Counted from the stretch's first letter, positions 52,879 through 61,909 are shown. The stretch is DNA of 64,000 bases from JBLHZY01 sp050633265 (GCA_050633265.1 JBOEGE010000001.1:372001-436000), one strand, 5' to 3'. The notes: generated by a model from the letters alone, not told the origin. Numbers and translations are program-made.

Positions 52879-54036
52879 CTAGGCTTCAAAAATCTCGACG
52901 TTTTGCCCTTTGACAACCAGGCCGATTTTTCCCTCGCAGAGCCGCAGCGCATCCGCACCAAAGACTTCCCCACGCCAGCCATTCAGCGCCGCAACTTCGC
53001 GCCGCCCGCCCGCGATCAGATCAAGATCAGCGGCCGTGGCGATCAGCTTTTGCGCCACCCCCATGCTTTCGGATTTCGCCTTGAGCAAGACCCGCAGCAT
53101 ATCGGCAATCGCCGGATTCACCTGAAGCTTATCGCGGCTCGTATCGGGCTTGGGCAGGTCTTCGGCGCTGTACTTCGCCGCCTTCGCAATCCCTTCCAAA
53201 ATCCCGGCGGCAATATCGCCTTTGCGCGCATCGCGCAGCAGCAAACGCGAGCGCGACAGGTCTTGTTCGTTCTGCGGTTTGGTCGAGGCCAATTCGAGCA
53301 ATGCATCGTCCTTATAGACCCGCGAGCGCGGCACATTGCGCGCTTGGGCATAGGTCTCGCGGAATTTGGCAAGCTCTTTGACGGCGGCAAGAAATTTGCC
53401 GGAATTTGTGCGGGTTTTGACCCGGCGCCAAGCGTCCTCTGGATCGATCACATAGGTCGAGGGGGAGGTGAGAATTTGCATCTCTTCCTCAACCCATTTT
53501 TGCCGCTTGGAGCGGGTCAAATCTTCGGCCAGATGTTCATAAACCACCCGCAGATGGGTGACATCAGCCAGCGCATAGACCTGTTGGGCATCGGTAAGCG
53601 GGCGGCGCGACCAATCGGTAAAACGGGATGTCTTATCAACGGTTTGGCGTGCGATGCGGCGCACCAGTGTTTCATAGCCAACCTGTTCGCCAAAGCCGCA
53701 GACCATGGCCGCAACTTGCGTGTCAAACAGCGGCTTGGGGATCACCCCGCCCTCAATATAGAAAATCTCGAGATCTTGGCGCGCGGCGTGGAAAACCTTG
53801 ACCGTGCCCTCATGGCGAAACAGATCATAAAGCGGCTCAAGCGAGAGCCCATCAACCAGCGGATCGACCAGCACCGCATCTTCTTCTGCCTCCCCCGGAA
53901 GCGCCAATTGCACAAGGCAAAGTTTGGCATAATAGGTGCGTTCGCGCAGGAATTCAGTATCGACAGTGACATAGGCGCGCGCCTTTGCCCGGGTGCAGAA
54001 TTCGGCCAGCTCTTCGGTCGTTTTGATGGTGATCAT
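52879..54036 (-). CDS. rnd: Ribonuclease D
   Basis: 385 aa 3'-5' exoribonuclease for tRNA 3' maturation. DEDD residues: VDTEFLRERTYY (D, E), the FHAARQDLE Asp, and YALADVTHL. An HRDC domain follows (~residues 200-280). ATG 54036 is used because upstream frame is a translated repeat element. Monocistronic. Confidence 0.94.
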   Translation of the reverse strand: MITIKTTEELAEFCTRAKARAYVTVDTEFLRERTYYAKLCLVQLALPGEAEEDAVLVDPLVDGLSLEPLYDLFRHEGTVKVFHAARQDLEIFYIEGGVIPKPLFDTQVAAMVCGFGEQVGYETLVRRIARQTVDKTSRFTDWSRRPLTDAQQVYALADVTHLRVVYEHLAEDLTRSKRQKWVEEEMQILTSPSTYVIDPEDAWRRVKTRTNSGKFLAAVKELAKFRETYAQARNVPRSRVYKDDALLELASTKPQNEQDLSRSRLLLRDARKGDIAAGILEGIAKAAKYSAEDLPKPDTSRDKLQVNPAIADMLRVLLKAKSESMGVAQKLIATAADLDLIAGGRREVAALNGWRGEVFGADALRLCEGKIGLVVKGQNVEIFEA

Positions 54037-54383
54037 AGGTGCCTGCTTGTTGCGCTTTTGTATTTGTCTTCGTTGATAGGGATTTTTGCCGGCAATGGGA
54101 AGGGATGGCAGGCGTTTGGGAGATGTGGCCAGCTTTGGGAGCCTCCGGCGGGGATATTTGCGCAACTGTGAAATGGGGCGTCTGGGGGGCGTGGGGCGGG
54201 GGTTTGTTTGGATCGGGTTTGGGGCGCGATTTGATTGCGCGGTAGGGAATTTGGGCCGGAGTGGATTTGGGGGGCGGCTGCTTGCGGTCTTAAGGCCCGC
54301 ATTTGCGATGTTTTGGGAGCCCTATTTCCGCGATCTTACAGATCACAATATTTGCGAACTTATAGTTCACTATTTTTGCGATC
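54037..54383. other. Intergenic region with repeat and hairpin array
   Basis: 347 bp between rnd and purN. It holds a variant-A dispersed repeat at 54141-54177 and most of the 24-bp tandem hairpin array at 54332-54392. Frames in between have no ribosome binding site. Confidence 0.7.
54141..54177 (+). repeat. Dispersed element, variant A
   Basis: GCCTCCGGCGGGGATATTTG followed by CGCAACTGTGAAATGG, identical over 36 bases to the first 36 bases of the copy at 32769, although 21 kb away. Confidence 0.75.
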
Positions 54384-54392
54384 TTACAGATC
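54332..54392 (-). repeat. Three-unit 24-bp tandem hairpin array at the purN 3' end
   Basis: Dyads start at 54332, 54356 and 54380, an exact 24-bp period. Units 1 and 3 are GATCT-TAC-AGATC; unit 2 is GAACT-TAT-AGTTC, a compensatory swap that keeps the 5-bp stem. Spacers are similar (ACAATATTTGC, ACTATTTTTGC). The purN stop codon (54384-54386) lies in the third hairpin. Confidence 0.88.
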
Positions 54393-54986
54393 GACGCGGG
54401 TGCGGTCATTCACTGCAAAGCGGCGCAGAACGGCGGGGTATAGCGCGTGCTCGAGGGGGAGGATTTTTGCCGCGAGCGTTTCGGCGGTATCTTCGGGCGC
54501 GATTTTGATTTTGGCTTGGCCGAGGATCGGGCCGCCGTCTAGCTCGGCAGTGACCTCATGCACAGTGCAGCCCGCATGGCTTTCGCCCGCTTCAATGGCG
54601 CGGGCGTGGGTGTTAAGGCCTTTGAATTTGGGCAGCAGCGAGGGATGAATATTGAGCATTTTGCCCTGCCAGCGGGTTATGAACCCTGGTGTGAGGATGC
54701 GCATAAAGCCAGCGAGCGCGATGATGTCTGGAGCGGCGATCTCAAGCGCGTCATTGAGCGCGGCCTCAAAAGCTTCGCGGTCTTTGGGGAAGGCTTTGTG
54801 ATCAATCACAGCCGTTGCAATGCCCATGCTTTCGGCCTTGGCCAGCCCGCCCGCGCCGGGCACGTTGGACGCTACGAGGCAGGCGCGCGCCGGGTGATCG
54901 CCCTGCATGCTTTCCACCAACCTCACCATATTCGAGCCGCTTCCTGAGATCAGGATGGCAACGCGTTTTGGTGCGGGTTCGCTCAC
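54384..54986 (-). CDS. purN: Phosphoribosylglycinamide formyltransferase
   Basis: 200 aa; formyl-THF-dependent GAR transformylase. SGSGSNMVRLVE near residue 14, the catalytic NIHPSLLPKFKGLNTHARAIEAG block near 110, and VHEVTAELDGGPI with the catalytic Asp. It overlaps purM by 4 bp. Its 3' end lies in the 24-bp repeat array. Confidence 0.95.
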   Translation of the reverse strand: MSEPAPKRVAILISGSGSNMVRLVESMQGDHPARACLVASNVPGAGGLAKAESMGIATAVIDHKAFPKDREAFEAALNDALEIAAPDIIALAGFMRILTPGFITRWQGKMLNIHPSLLPKFKGLNTHARAIEAGESHAGCTVHEVTAELDGGPILGQAKIKIAPEDTAETLAAKILPLEHALYPAVLRRFAVNDRTRVDL

Positions 54987-56029
54987 AGCAAGGCGCCGGT
55001 GTAACGCACGCCCTGCCCTTTGGTGACCGTGCCGATATTGAAGACAGTTTCGCCCTCATCCTCAAGCAATGCGATCAAAGCATCGGCGCGATCCGGCGCG
55101 ACGCTGAGCACCATGCCAAGCCCGGCGTTGAAGGTTTTGAGCAGCTCAGCCTCGGCCATGCCTGCCGTTGTCGCGAGCCATTTGAACACCGGCGGCAGCG
55201 GCCAAACATCCAGATTGATATCGGCGCCAAGATCATCGGGCAGAACGCGTGGCAGGTTTTCAGTGAGCCCGCCGCCGGTGATATGGGCAAGCGCATGCAC
55301 CCCGCCTGCGCGCACGGCCGCCAAGCTTTGTTTGACATAAAGCCGGGTTGGCGCGAGCAGCGCTTCGCCCAATGTGCCGCGCGCAAATGGGCATGGATCC
55401 GCCCAGCCAAGGCCGGACATCTCAACCACTTTGCGCACCAAGGAATAGCCGTTGGAATGCACCCCGTCTGAGGCGAGCCCCAGCAAAACATCGCCCGCCG
55501 CCACGCCCGAAGGCAGATCCGCGCCGCGCTCCATCGCGCCAACCGCAAAGCCAGCAAGATCGAAATCGCCGCTCTGATACATGCCCGGCATTTCCGCCGT
55601 TTCCCCACCGATCAGCGCCGCACCAGAAAGCGCGCAGCCCTGTGCGATGCCCTCAATGATCGCCGTGGCTTGATCCAGCTCGAGCTTGCCAGTTGCGAAA
55701 TAATCGAGGAAGAACAATGGCTCAGCGCCTTGACAGACCAGATCATTGACGCACATCGCCACCAGATCAATCCCGATTGTCGCCACATTGCCTGTATCAA
55801 TCGCGATGCGTAGCTTGGTGCCAACACCATCCGTCGCCCCCACAAGGATCGGATCAGAATAGCCCGCTGCCTTGAGATCAAACAGCGCGCCAAAGCCGCC
55901 AAGCCCTGCCATCACACCGGGGCGCGCGGTGCGCTTGGCCGCCGGTTTGATCCGCTCAACAAGCGCATTGCCCGCATCAATATCCACACCAGCATCGGCG
56001 TAAGTCAGGCCATTTTTTGCGTCAGTCAT
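54983..56029 (-). CDS. purM: Phosphoribosylformylglycinamidine cyclo-ligase
   Basis: 348 aa AIR synthase of the PurM/SelD ATP-binding family. VGATDGVGTKLRIA near residue 52, GAEPLFFLDYFATG, and GGETAEMPGMY are the family blocks. ATG 56029 starts MTDAKNGLTYADAGVD, the conserved N-terminus. Forms the purM-purN unit common in proteobacteria. Confidence 0.96.
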   Translation of the reverse strand: MTDAKNGLTYADAGVDIDAGNALVERIKPAAKRTARPGVMAGLGGFGALFDLKAAGYSDPILVGATDGVGTKLRIAIDTGNVATIGIDLVAMCVNDLVCQGAEPLFFLDYFATGKLELDQATAIIEGIAQGCALSGAALIGGETAEMPGMYQSGDFDLAGFAVGAMERGADLPSGVAAGDVLLGLASDGVHSNGYSLVRKVVEMSGLGWADPCPFARGTLGEALLAPTRLYVKQSLAAVRAGGVHALAHITGGGLTENLPRVLPDDLGADINLDVWPLPPVFKWLATTAGMAEAELLKTFNAGLGMVLSVAPDRADALIALLEDEGETVFNIGTVTKGQGVRYTGALL

Positions 56030-56112
56030 GTCAATCCCCAGAAAGCGCCGAATTTGCACCACGCGATAGCCCATAGCGCGCAGGTTGTAAATCAACCAGC
56101 CAGCAAAAGCGC

Positions 56113-56949
56113 TTAGGAAATAGGATCAATCGCAAAGGCATCCCCAACGCGGCGCATATGGGCAAATCCGGGGGCGGCCAAATGCATCCCCGCGATCATC
56201 AGCGCTTCATCCGCCGCTTTTGCGAAAACGGCGCGCCTTGTGGCCTCTGCGCGCGATTTTGAGGCATCAAAGACACAAGACCAATCCGGGCGCGCCGCCT
56301 GCATCATCGGCTGATGCACCACATCACCAATGATCAATAGCCGCGCCCCATCGTCTTCGATCATCACGCCGCTATGCCCCATTGTATGCCCATAAAGCGG
56401 CACCAAAGTGAGGCCCGGCACGATCTGCCCCGGCGCATCAATTGTCCGGGTGCGATCCGCATAGGGCGCAATAGAGGCCCGCCCCAGATCCATTGAAGAT
56501 TGCAGCGCAGGATGCCCCGCATCATAGATCCCTTGGTCCAAGACAAAATCCAGCTCGGCCTTTGAAAGCACCAATTCAGCGCGGGCGAAAAAACCCTCCC
56601 CTTGCGCATCACGCATAAAACCAACGTGATCCACATGCAGATGGGTCAACACAAGATGCGTGATCTGTTCAGGCACAAACCCCGCGCGGTGAAAATTCTC
56701 GCCATAAAACGCCGCTTTGCCATCCGCAAAACCCTTGGCCGAGCCCGCATCCACCGCGATGCAAACCCCCGGCCCCTCAATCACAAAGGCGTGGATCGCC
56801 ATGGGAAACTTATCCTCGGCAAAGCCAACACCCGCCGCTTTGCAGATCGCCTCTGCCGCGCGCGGCTCATAAGAAACAAGCGCCGGGCCATCGACCTGGG
56901 CTGCATCCACAATCGAGGTCACGGTGAACTTTCCGATTTGTACCTGCAC
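56113..56949 (-). CDS. MBL-fold metallo-hydrolase
   Basis: 278 aa. The di-zinc motif LTHLHVDHVGF (HxHxDH) is near residue 105, GHTMGHS near 190 and a downstream GDVVHQP Asp. Layout resembles AttM/AHL-lactonase and related MBL enzymes of about 280 aa. Substrate cannot be told. It is 83 bp before purM on the same strand and could be read through into purM-purN. Confidence 0.85.
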   Translation of the reverse strand: MQVQIGKFTVTSIVDAAQVDGPALVSYEPRAAEAICKAAGVGFAEDKFPMAIHAFVIEGPGVCIAVDAGSAKGFADGKAAFYGENFHRAGFVPEQITHLVLTHLHVDHVGFMRDAQGEGFFARAELVLSKAELDFVLDQGIYDAGHPALQSSMDLGRASIAPYADRTRTIDAPGQIVPGLTLVPLYGHTMGHSGVMIEDDGARLLIIGDVVHQPMMQAARPDWSCVFDASKSRAEATRRAVFAKAADEALMIAGMHLAAPGFAHMRRVGDAFAIDPIS

Positions 56950-57059
56950 AGACTTCCCCCTGATATCTCATGCAAACCCTCGCAGTTTCATTCCTGCAAG
57001 GCAATGCTTGACCCCTTCGCGCGCCGCGCCTAATCAGGGCGCGCAGGAAGGCCTTTCGG

Positions 57060-57136
57060 GGGCCTGTAGCTCAATTGGTTAGAGCAGAGCGCTCATAACG
57101 CTTTGGTTGGGGGTTCGAGTCCCTCCGGGCCTACCA
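57060..57136 (+). tRNA. tRNA with CAT anticodon (Met, or Ile2 if lysidine-modified)
   Basis: A 77-nt cloverleaf: GGGCCTG/CGGGCCT acceptor (G1-U72 wobble), anticodon loop CTCATAA giving CAT, T-arm GGGGGTTCGAGTCCCTC, encoded CCA. The initiator features (C1-A72 mismatch, GGG/CCC anticodon stem) are absent, so it is elongator Met or Ile2. I cannot separate them. Confidence 0.9.
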
Positions 57137-57480
57137 CCTTTCCTGCAAACCGCGCCGCTTTGCCCCCTTTTATGCAGAACAGGCGCGCGCATCTGGCCGC
57201 GTTTGGCCGCTTCTGGCCCTTGTGGCCCCGCCTCGCCCCGCCGCTCTCAACTCAACCAGCCTGCATCCCCGCGCATTTCAGCCCAAAGCGCGCCCCGCCC
57301 TAACCTGTTAAAATCATGGATCTATTCGCCCGCCAAAGGGCGGCAGATTTGCAACGGCTGCGAAAAATTGCGCAGAGATCGCGCGCCTGTGCAGCTTTGG
57401 GTTGTGCGCCCTATCCAGCTTGCTAATAGTTAACGCAACAGCGCGGCCAAGCGCAAAGTAACAAGTTTGAGGGTCCGATC

Positions 57481-58404
57481 ATGTCTATCCGCACCGCTTT
57501 TTTGTCTTGCACCCTGCTCGCCGCTGGCGCCTGCGGGCCCGTTGCCACAACAACTGAAATCAAACTCCCCGCCGGCCCGCCACCAGCGCCTTATACGGTA
57601 GCCGCCGAAACCAAATCTCTGGGCAATAATACGGTTGTGAACAACGCAGATGTCACCCAAATCGTTGTGGATGGGCGCATTCTTAGCGGCCTGCAAAGCT
57701 CTAACGAAGCCGATACACCGGCCGGACAAGGCGCCCAAGCCATCGCCTATTATCGCACCGCCACAAGCTATTGGCAGTGGCCGGTCCAGAACTTATGGCG
57801 CGGCAAAACCAATTCGGGCGCAGGCGAAGCCACATTGATCAAAAGCCACGATGCTGTGGATTATGCCATCAGCACGATCGAGCTTGAGCGCACGGGCGAC
57901 ACGACAATACCCGTGAGCGGCACCACAGAATATAAAGGCCTATACGCAGGAACGTCGAGCCAGGAGGGCGGGCATCCTGTCAGAACCTATGACAATTCGT
58001 CATCCTATTTTTACTCCGGCGATGTCAATTTGAGCGCGAATTTTGCAACCGCACGGGTCAGTGGCGCGATCACAAACCGAAAAACGGATAGTTTGGCCGC
58101 AGGTTACACCAACATAAGACAAACCAAAGACATCACCTTAGAACTTGGCGGAATTGAAAACGGGGCCTTCTTTGGCACAGCAACAAGCCCTGCCGATGAT
58201 CCCGATAACCCAGACCCGACAGTGCAATATCCTGATGATGGCCATCGGTATTTCCAAACAGACGGAACCTATGAAGGCCTGTTTATCGGCGCCAATGCAG
58301 ACGAGATTGTTGGCACGATCACGGTGGATCACGTCAGAGGTGGGGAAACCCCTCATTCTGTTCGAGAAACCGGCATATTCGTGCTCAATCAAGACACGCC
58401 CTAA
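57481..58404 (+). CDS. TbpB-like surface lipoprotein
   Basis: 307 aa. A signal peptide ends at AAGACG, so a lipid-anchored Cys is likely although the lipobox is weak. The mature part has two copies of a beta-barrel/handle pattern (EYKGLYAG.., TYEGLFIG..) with FYSGDVNLSANF and GTITVDHV, as in the C-terminal barrel of transferrin-binding protein B and related PF01298 lipoproteins. No TbpA or TonB receptor is adjacent. A ligand-binding or Slam-exported lipoprotein is possible; transferrin is an unlikely ligand in a marine-type bacterium. Confidence 0.7.
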   Translation: MSIRTAFLSCTLLAAGACGPVATTTEIKLPAGPPPAPYTVAAETKSLGNNTVVNNADVTQIVVDGRILSGLQSSNEADTPAGQGAQAIAYYRTATSYWQWPVQNLWRGKTNSGAGEATLIKSHDAVDYAISTIELERTGDTTIPVSGTTEYKGLYAGTSSQEGGHPVRTYDNSSSYFYSGDVNLSANFATARVSGAITNRKTDSLAAGYTNIRQTKDITLELGGIENGAFFGTATSPADDPDNPDPTVQYPDDGHRYFQTDGTYEGLFIGANADEIVGTITVDHVRGGETPHSVRETGIFVLNQDTP

Positions 58405-58413
58405 GCGGCGGCC

Positions 58414-59751
58414 CTAACGCGGCAAAACAATATCTGCCGCCAGCCCGCCAAGATCGCTTGAGGCCCCAAGGCGCAGCGTTCCGCCGTGGCGGCGCGCGAT
58501 ATCATAGGTGATTGCCAAACCAAGCCCAACGCCCGAACCGCCATCTTGATTGCGCGCCGCATCAAGACGCACGAAAGGTTTCAAAGCCTCCTCGCGCTTG
58601 TCCTTTGGAATGCCCGGGCCATCGTCCTCGACCCGGATAAGAAGCGCCTTTTCGCTGATCTTGGCCGAAACCCGCGCGCCCTTGCCATATCGAAGCGCAT
58701 TGCTGATCAGATTGCCAAGCGCCCGCTCAATCGCCATGGGCCGCAGCCAGACCGTGCCTGCCCCGGTCATCTCGCCCAAGGTTACCGCGCCGCCGCCCCG
58801 CTGCGCCCCCTCAACAACGCGCCGCACAAGCGCTAAGGGATCGCATTTTTTGGGGTCATCAAGCGCCTCGCCCCGGGCAAAATCAAGGAAAGCATCCAGC
58901 AGCCGCTCCATCTCTTCCACATCGCGCATCAAATCGGCTCTGTCCTCGCTCTCGGGCAGCATAGACAGGCCAAGCTTGAAGCGGGTCAGCGGTGTGCGAA
59001 GATCATGGCTCACCCCCGACAGCATCATCGTGCGCTGCTCAATCTGGCGCTCGATCCGCGCGCGCATGTCCAAGAATGTCGCCCCCGCGAGGCGCACTTC
59101 AAGCGCACCAGAGGGCGAATAAGGGATCACCCCGCCCTTGCCAAACGCCTCAGCCGCGCGCGCAAGCCGCTTGATCGGGCGCAGCTGATTGCGCAAAAAG
59201 ATGATTGATATGAAGGACATAAACACACCCGTCGCCACCATCAACACCAAGAGCTGATGCGGATTGCTTGCCGAAACCCGCTCGCGGCCAAAACCCAGCT
59301 CCATATCCCCATGCGCCGTTTTCAGGATCATCGAAACGCGCCGCCAATCAGCAATCAGATCGAAGAATTGAATCGGCAATTGCGCAACAAAAAACTCCTC
59401 AGACACAACTTGCCCCGAAAAATCAAAAAAGGGGATGCGCTGATTTTTCATCCAGATCAGCCTTGGATCTCCCTGCGGCAAGAAAACCGCCTCCATCCCA
59501 AGCGCGGCGCCGATCTCGCCCGCACGCGCCTCAGCCGCCGCGCGATCCGGCGCGCCATCCACCTCGTTCAAAAGATAAGTGACCTGCGCAATCATCGTGG
59601 CCGACATCTGCCGCGTGACCCCATCAAAATGGCGCTGTATAAAGACAACAGAAACAACAAGCTGCACAGCCACAATCGGCACCAGCAAGATCAAAGCAGC
59701 CCGGCCATAAAGCCCGCGCGGCATGTAACGTTTGAGCCAAGCAAAGAACAT
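58414..59751 (-). CDS. Sensor histidine kinase (EnvZ-like)
   Basis: 445 aa. Membrane spans at about 16-36 and 172-192 flank a ~135-residue periplasmic sensor; a HAMP linker (RNQLRPIKRLARAAE) follows. H-box SGVSHDLRTPLTRFKL, N-box LGNLISNALRYG, G1 DDGPGIPKD and G2 GGSGVGLGLAI are all intact. This is the EnvZ/OmpR-type layout. No response regulator is adjacent, so the partner is elsewhere. Divergent from the metallo-hydrolase, 45 bp apart. Confidence 0.9.
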   Translation of the reverse strand: MFFAWLKRYMPRGLYGRAALILLVPIVAVQLVVSVVFIQRHFDGVTRQMSATMIAQVTYLLNEVDGAPDRAAAEARAGEIGAALGMEAVFLPQGDPRLIWMKNQRIPFFDFSGQVVSEEFFVAQLPIQFFDLIADWRRVSMILKTAHGDMELGFGRERVSASNPHQLLVLMVATGVFMSFISIIFLRNQLRPIKRLARAAEAFGKGGVIPYSPSGALEVRLAGATFLDMRARIERQIEQRTMMLSGVSHDLRTPLTRFKLGLSMLPESEDRADLMRDVEEMERLLDAFLDFARGEALDDPKKCDPLALVRRVVEGAQRGGGAVTLGEMTGAGTVWLRPMAIERALGNLISNALRYGKGARVSAKISEKALLIRVEDDGPGIPKDKREEALKPFVRLDAARNQDGGSGVGLGLAITYDIARRHGGTLRLGASSDLGGLAADIVLPR

Positions 59752-59796
59752 GCGCTATTGGTAGCGCAGCCCGGCCCCGAAAAGAAAGCCCATATC

Positions 59797-60723
59797 ATGC
59801 AGCCTCGCCCCGACAGCCCCATGACCCTGGCCCCCGGCATCCGGCGCATCATCGCGCCCAACCCTTCGCCCTTTACCTATTGGGGCACGAATTCCTATCT
59901 CTACGGCGAAGGCGAACTGGCCCTGATCGATCCCGGCCCGCGCGATCCAATCCATGCCAAAGCCCTGCTGGACGCGCTCAAACCCGGCGAGCGGATCAGC
60001 CATATCTTGGTGACCCATTCCCATCTCGATCATTCCCCGCTCGCGCGCGATATTGCGCTCGCCACCGGCGCGCCAATCCTTGCCTTTGGGGATTCTGAGG
60101 CCGGGCTCTCGGCGGTGATGCAGACCCTCAAAGAAACCAGCGATGCCGCCGATCTTGGCGGCGGCGAAGGCGCCGATCCGGATTTCGCCCCCGATATCCT
60201 GCTCCAAGATGGCGAAGTGATCGAGGGCAAATCATGGGCGCTTCAGGCCCTCTGGACACCGGGCCATTTTGGCAATCACCTGTGCTTTGCCCCGCATGAT
60301 GCAGCCAGCAACCCGGCCAATAACTTTGCCTTTTGCGGTGATCTTGTCATGGGCTGGTCAACCTCGATCGTTTCGCCCCCCGATGGCGATCTGACCGATT
60401 TCATGGCCTCCTGCGCGCGGATCAAATCGCGCAATTTCGCAACCCTGCATCCGGGCCACGGCGATCCAATCCTTGATCCAACCGCTCGCCTCACATGGCT
60501 GATCGAGCATCGCCGCGCCCGCGAGGCCGCGATCCTGCAAGCGCTCCAATCCGGCCCCCAAGACATCCCGGCCCTGACCCGCGCCGTCTATACCGACATC
60601 GCGCCCGCCCTGCTGCCGGCCGCTGCGCGCAATGTCTTTGCCCATCTGATCGATCTGCACAGACGCGATCAAATCACCGCCGCGCCCCAACTCGCCCTCA
60701 CCGCCCAATTCGCCCTGATCTAA
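59797..60723 (+). CDS. MBL-fold metallo-hydrolase, LACTB2-like
   Basis: 308 aa. HxHxDH is in VTHSHLDHSPLA near residue 72; further His in TPGHFGNHLCF and HPGHGDPI; and a C-terminal helical domain (RRAREAAILQALQSG) as in the LACTB2-type group of MBL hydrolases. ATG 59797 is the likely start, with ATG 59821 as an alternative. Activity in the family ranges from endoribonuclease to thioesterase. Confidence 0.85.
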   Translation: MQPRPDSPMTLAPGIRRIIAPNPSPFTYWGTNSYLYGEGELALIDPGPRDPIHAKALLDALKPGERISHILVTHSHLDHSPLARDIALATGAPILAFGDSEAGLSAVMQTLKETSDAADLGGGEGADPDFAPDILLQDGEVIEGKSWALQALWTPGHFGNHLCFAPHDAASNPANNFAFCGDLVMGWSTSIVSPPDGDLTDFMASCARIKSRNFATLHPGHGDPILDPTARLTWLIEHRRAREAAILQALQSGPQDIPALTRAVYTDIAPALLPAAARNVFAHLIDLHRRDQITAAPQLALTAQFALI

Positions 60724-60898
60724 CCAAATCACCGCAGAACAAGCCCATCCCCGCCGCCGCACGGCCTGATTTCTGCCCCAGCACCACCAAGCTCAAACGC
60801 CCCATCCCCCTGCCCATTTCGCGCCCATAATCTTTTTCACCCTTTCGGGCAAATGCCTCTAGACGCCACGCAAACCCATTGCTATTACGCGCCAGTGT

Positions 60899-60973
60899 TC
60901 CGGCGTAGCTCAGCGGTAGAGCAGTTGACTGTTAATCAATTGGTCGTAGGTTCGATCCCTACCGCCGGAGCCA
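60899..60973 (+). tRNA. tRNA-Asn (GTT)
   Basis: A 75-nt cloverleaf: TCCGGCG/CGCCGGA acceptor, D-arm GCTCAGCGGTAGAGC, anticodon loop CTGTTAA giving GTT, T-arm GTAGGTTCGATCCCTAC and encoded CCA. Confidence 0.94.
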
Positions 60974-61005
60974 AAACTCTCCGAAAGAGATGAATTGCTA
61001 CCCAA

Positions 61006-61030
61006 GAAACCCGCTTCGGCGGGTTTTTCT
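61006..61030 (+). terminator. Terminator after tRNA-Asn
   Basis: ACCCGC (61009-61014), loop TTCG, GCGGGT (61019-61024) extended by AA/TT pairs, followed by TTTTTCTTG. A strong intrinsic terminator 33 bp after the tRNA. Confidence 0.88.
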
Positions 61031-61174
61031 TGTTTTGGCGACGTTGTGAATTCTTTTATTGGCGCGCAGGGCTTTCAAGTGATGTTCGCCTCGCCCAATC
61101 ACGTATTGGCAATACATCGCCCCTCTATTACACATGTCATTGGTCGCTTAATCAGTATTTGAGGTTCCTGCTAA

Positions 61175-61390
61175 ATGTCAGCACGAGGCGGATTTAAAGG
61201 ACAGTGTTCCAGTTGCGGCTGGACCACCAAGCGGCACTTAAAGAATATGCAGCGCCCTTGCCCTAAATGCGGCGGGTCTATGTATATTCACGACGATGAC
61301 AAAGACGAAGCAGTCTTCGTTGCCGTCGTTTCTCTTGGTGGCCTTTTGGCTATCGCAGTTGTTTTCCACATCTTGGGAATAGGCAAATAA
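61175..61390 (+). CDS. 71-aa zinc-ribbon plus single-span membrane protein
   Basis: Four cysteines in two CxxC knuckles (CSSCG at 11-15, CPKCG near 29-33) form a zinc-ribbon of about 30 residues. An acidic linker (HDDDKDE) and one membrane helix (about 46-67) follow. GAGG lies ten bases before the ATG. The gene is more AT-rich than its neighbours and stands just after tRNA-Asn, a frequent integration site. No family recognised. The ribbon would face the cytoplasm if the helix is a C-terminal anchor. Confidence 0.65.
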   Translation: MSARGGFKGQCSSCGWTTKRHLKNMQRPCPKCGGSMYIHDDDKDEAVFVAVVSLGGLLAIAVVFHILGIGK

Positions 61391-61507
61391 CGGATCTCAG
61401 AACGAAGCGATTTCGCCCTTCAATCGGAACAACACAATTGCGTTTAGGCCCCTCTTAGCCCCGCCCTCAAAACCCGCCCCGTGAGCGCCGCTTTAAGGCC
61501 AAACCCA

Positions 61508-61882
61508 CTATGCAGCTTCTGCGTTCAACCAAGCTTCCGCCGCCGCGTCTTGATCAAACTCAAAGCTCTTGATCTCGAGGCCCGGGAAAAGCGCGCCCTC
61601 GGCTGCGGCGGCTGTTCGAATCCAGCTGGAATCGCACAAAACAGCGCATTTATCGAATTTCCCCAGCAAGCCAAACAGCTTGGGCAAACGCGACATCTCA
61701 ACCCCGAAAGCGCCCAGGCTCGGCATGGAAAACTCCGAAATCTTGTAGAACATGCGCCCGTTTTGAACGCCTTCGGATTTCTCGATCAAATCATCCAGCC
61801 CAAGCCGCATGGCCTCTGCATCAAGGCTGCCGCGTATTTCGATATTCACCCGGTTTTCGGATGGTTTTGCAATGTTGAACAT
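61508..61882 (-). CDS. SpoIIAA-like / STAS-type protein
   Basis: 124 aa. VNIEIRGSLDAEAMRLGLDDL resembles the start of the SpoIIAA-like family (PF11964), with the alternating strand/helix pattern of a STAS fold. TAGGAGG precedes ATG 61882. These proteins have been linked to membrane or lipid binding; no kinase partner is adjacent. A C-terminal EFDQDAAAEAWL helix closes the fold. Confidence 0.75.
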   Translation of the reverse strand: MFNIAKPSENRVNIEIRGSLDAEAMRLGLDDLIEKSEGVQNGRMFYKISEFSMPSLGAFGVEMSRLPKLFGLLGKFDKCAVLCDSSWIRTAAAAEGALFPGLEIKSFEFDQDAAAEAWLNAEAA

Positions 61883-61909
61883 GTCCAATCCTCCTAAGTT
61901 CCTGTCCAC

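Noticed and set aside
54332..54392. CRISPR array
   Set aside because: Only three units, with 11-bp similar spacers and dyads that change together. Array spacers would differ in sequence and be ~30 bp.
57060..57136. Initiator tRNA-fMet
   Set aside because: The C1-A72 mismatch and GGG/CCC anticodon stem of initiator tRNAs are absent; elongator Met or Ile2 fits.
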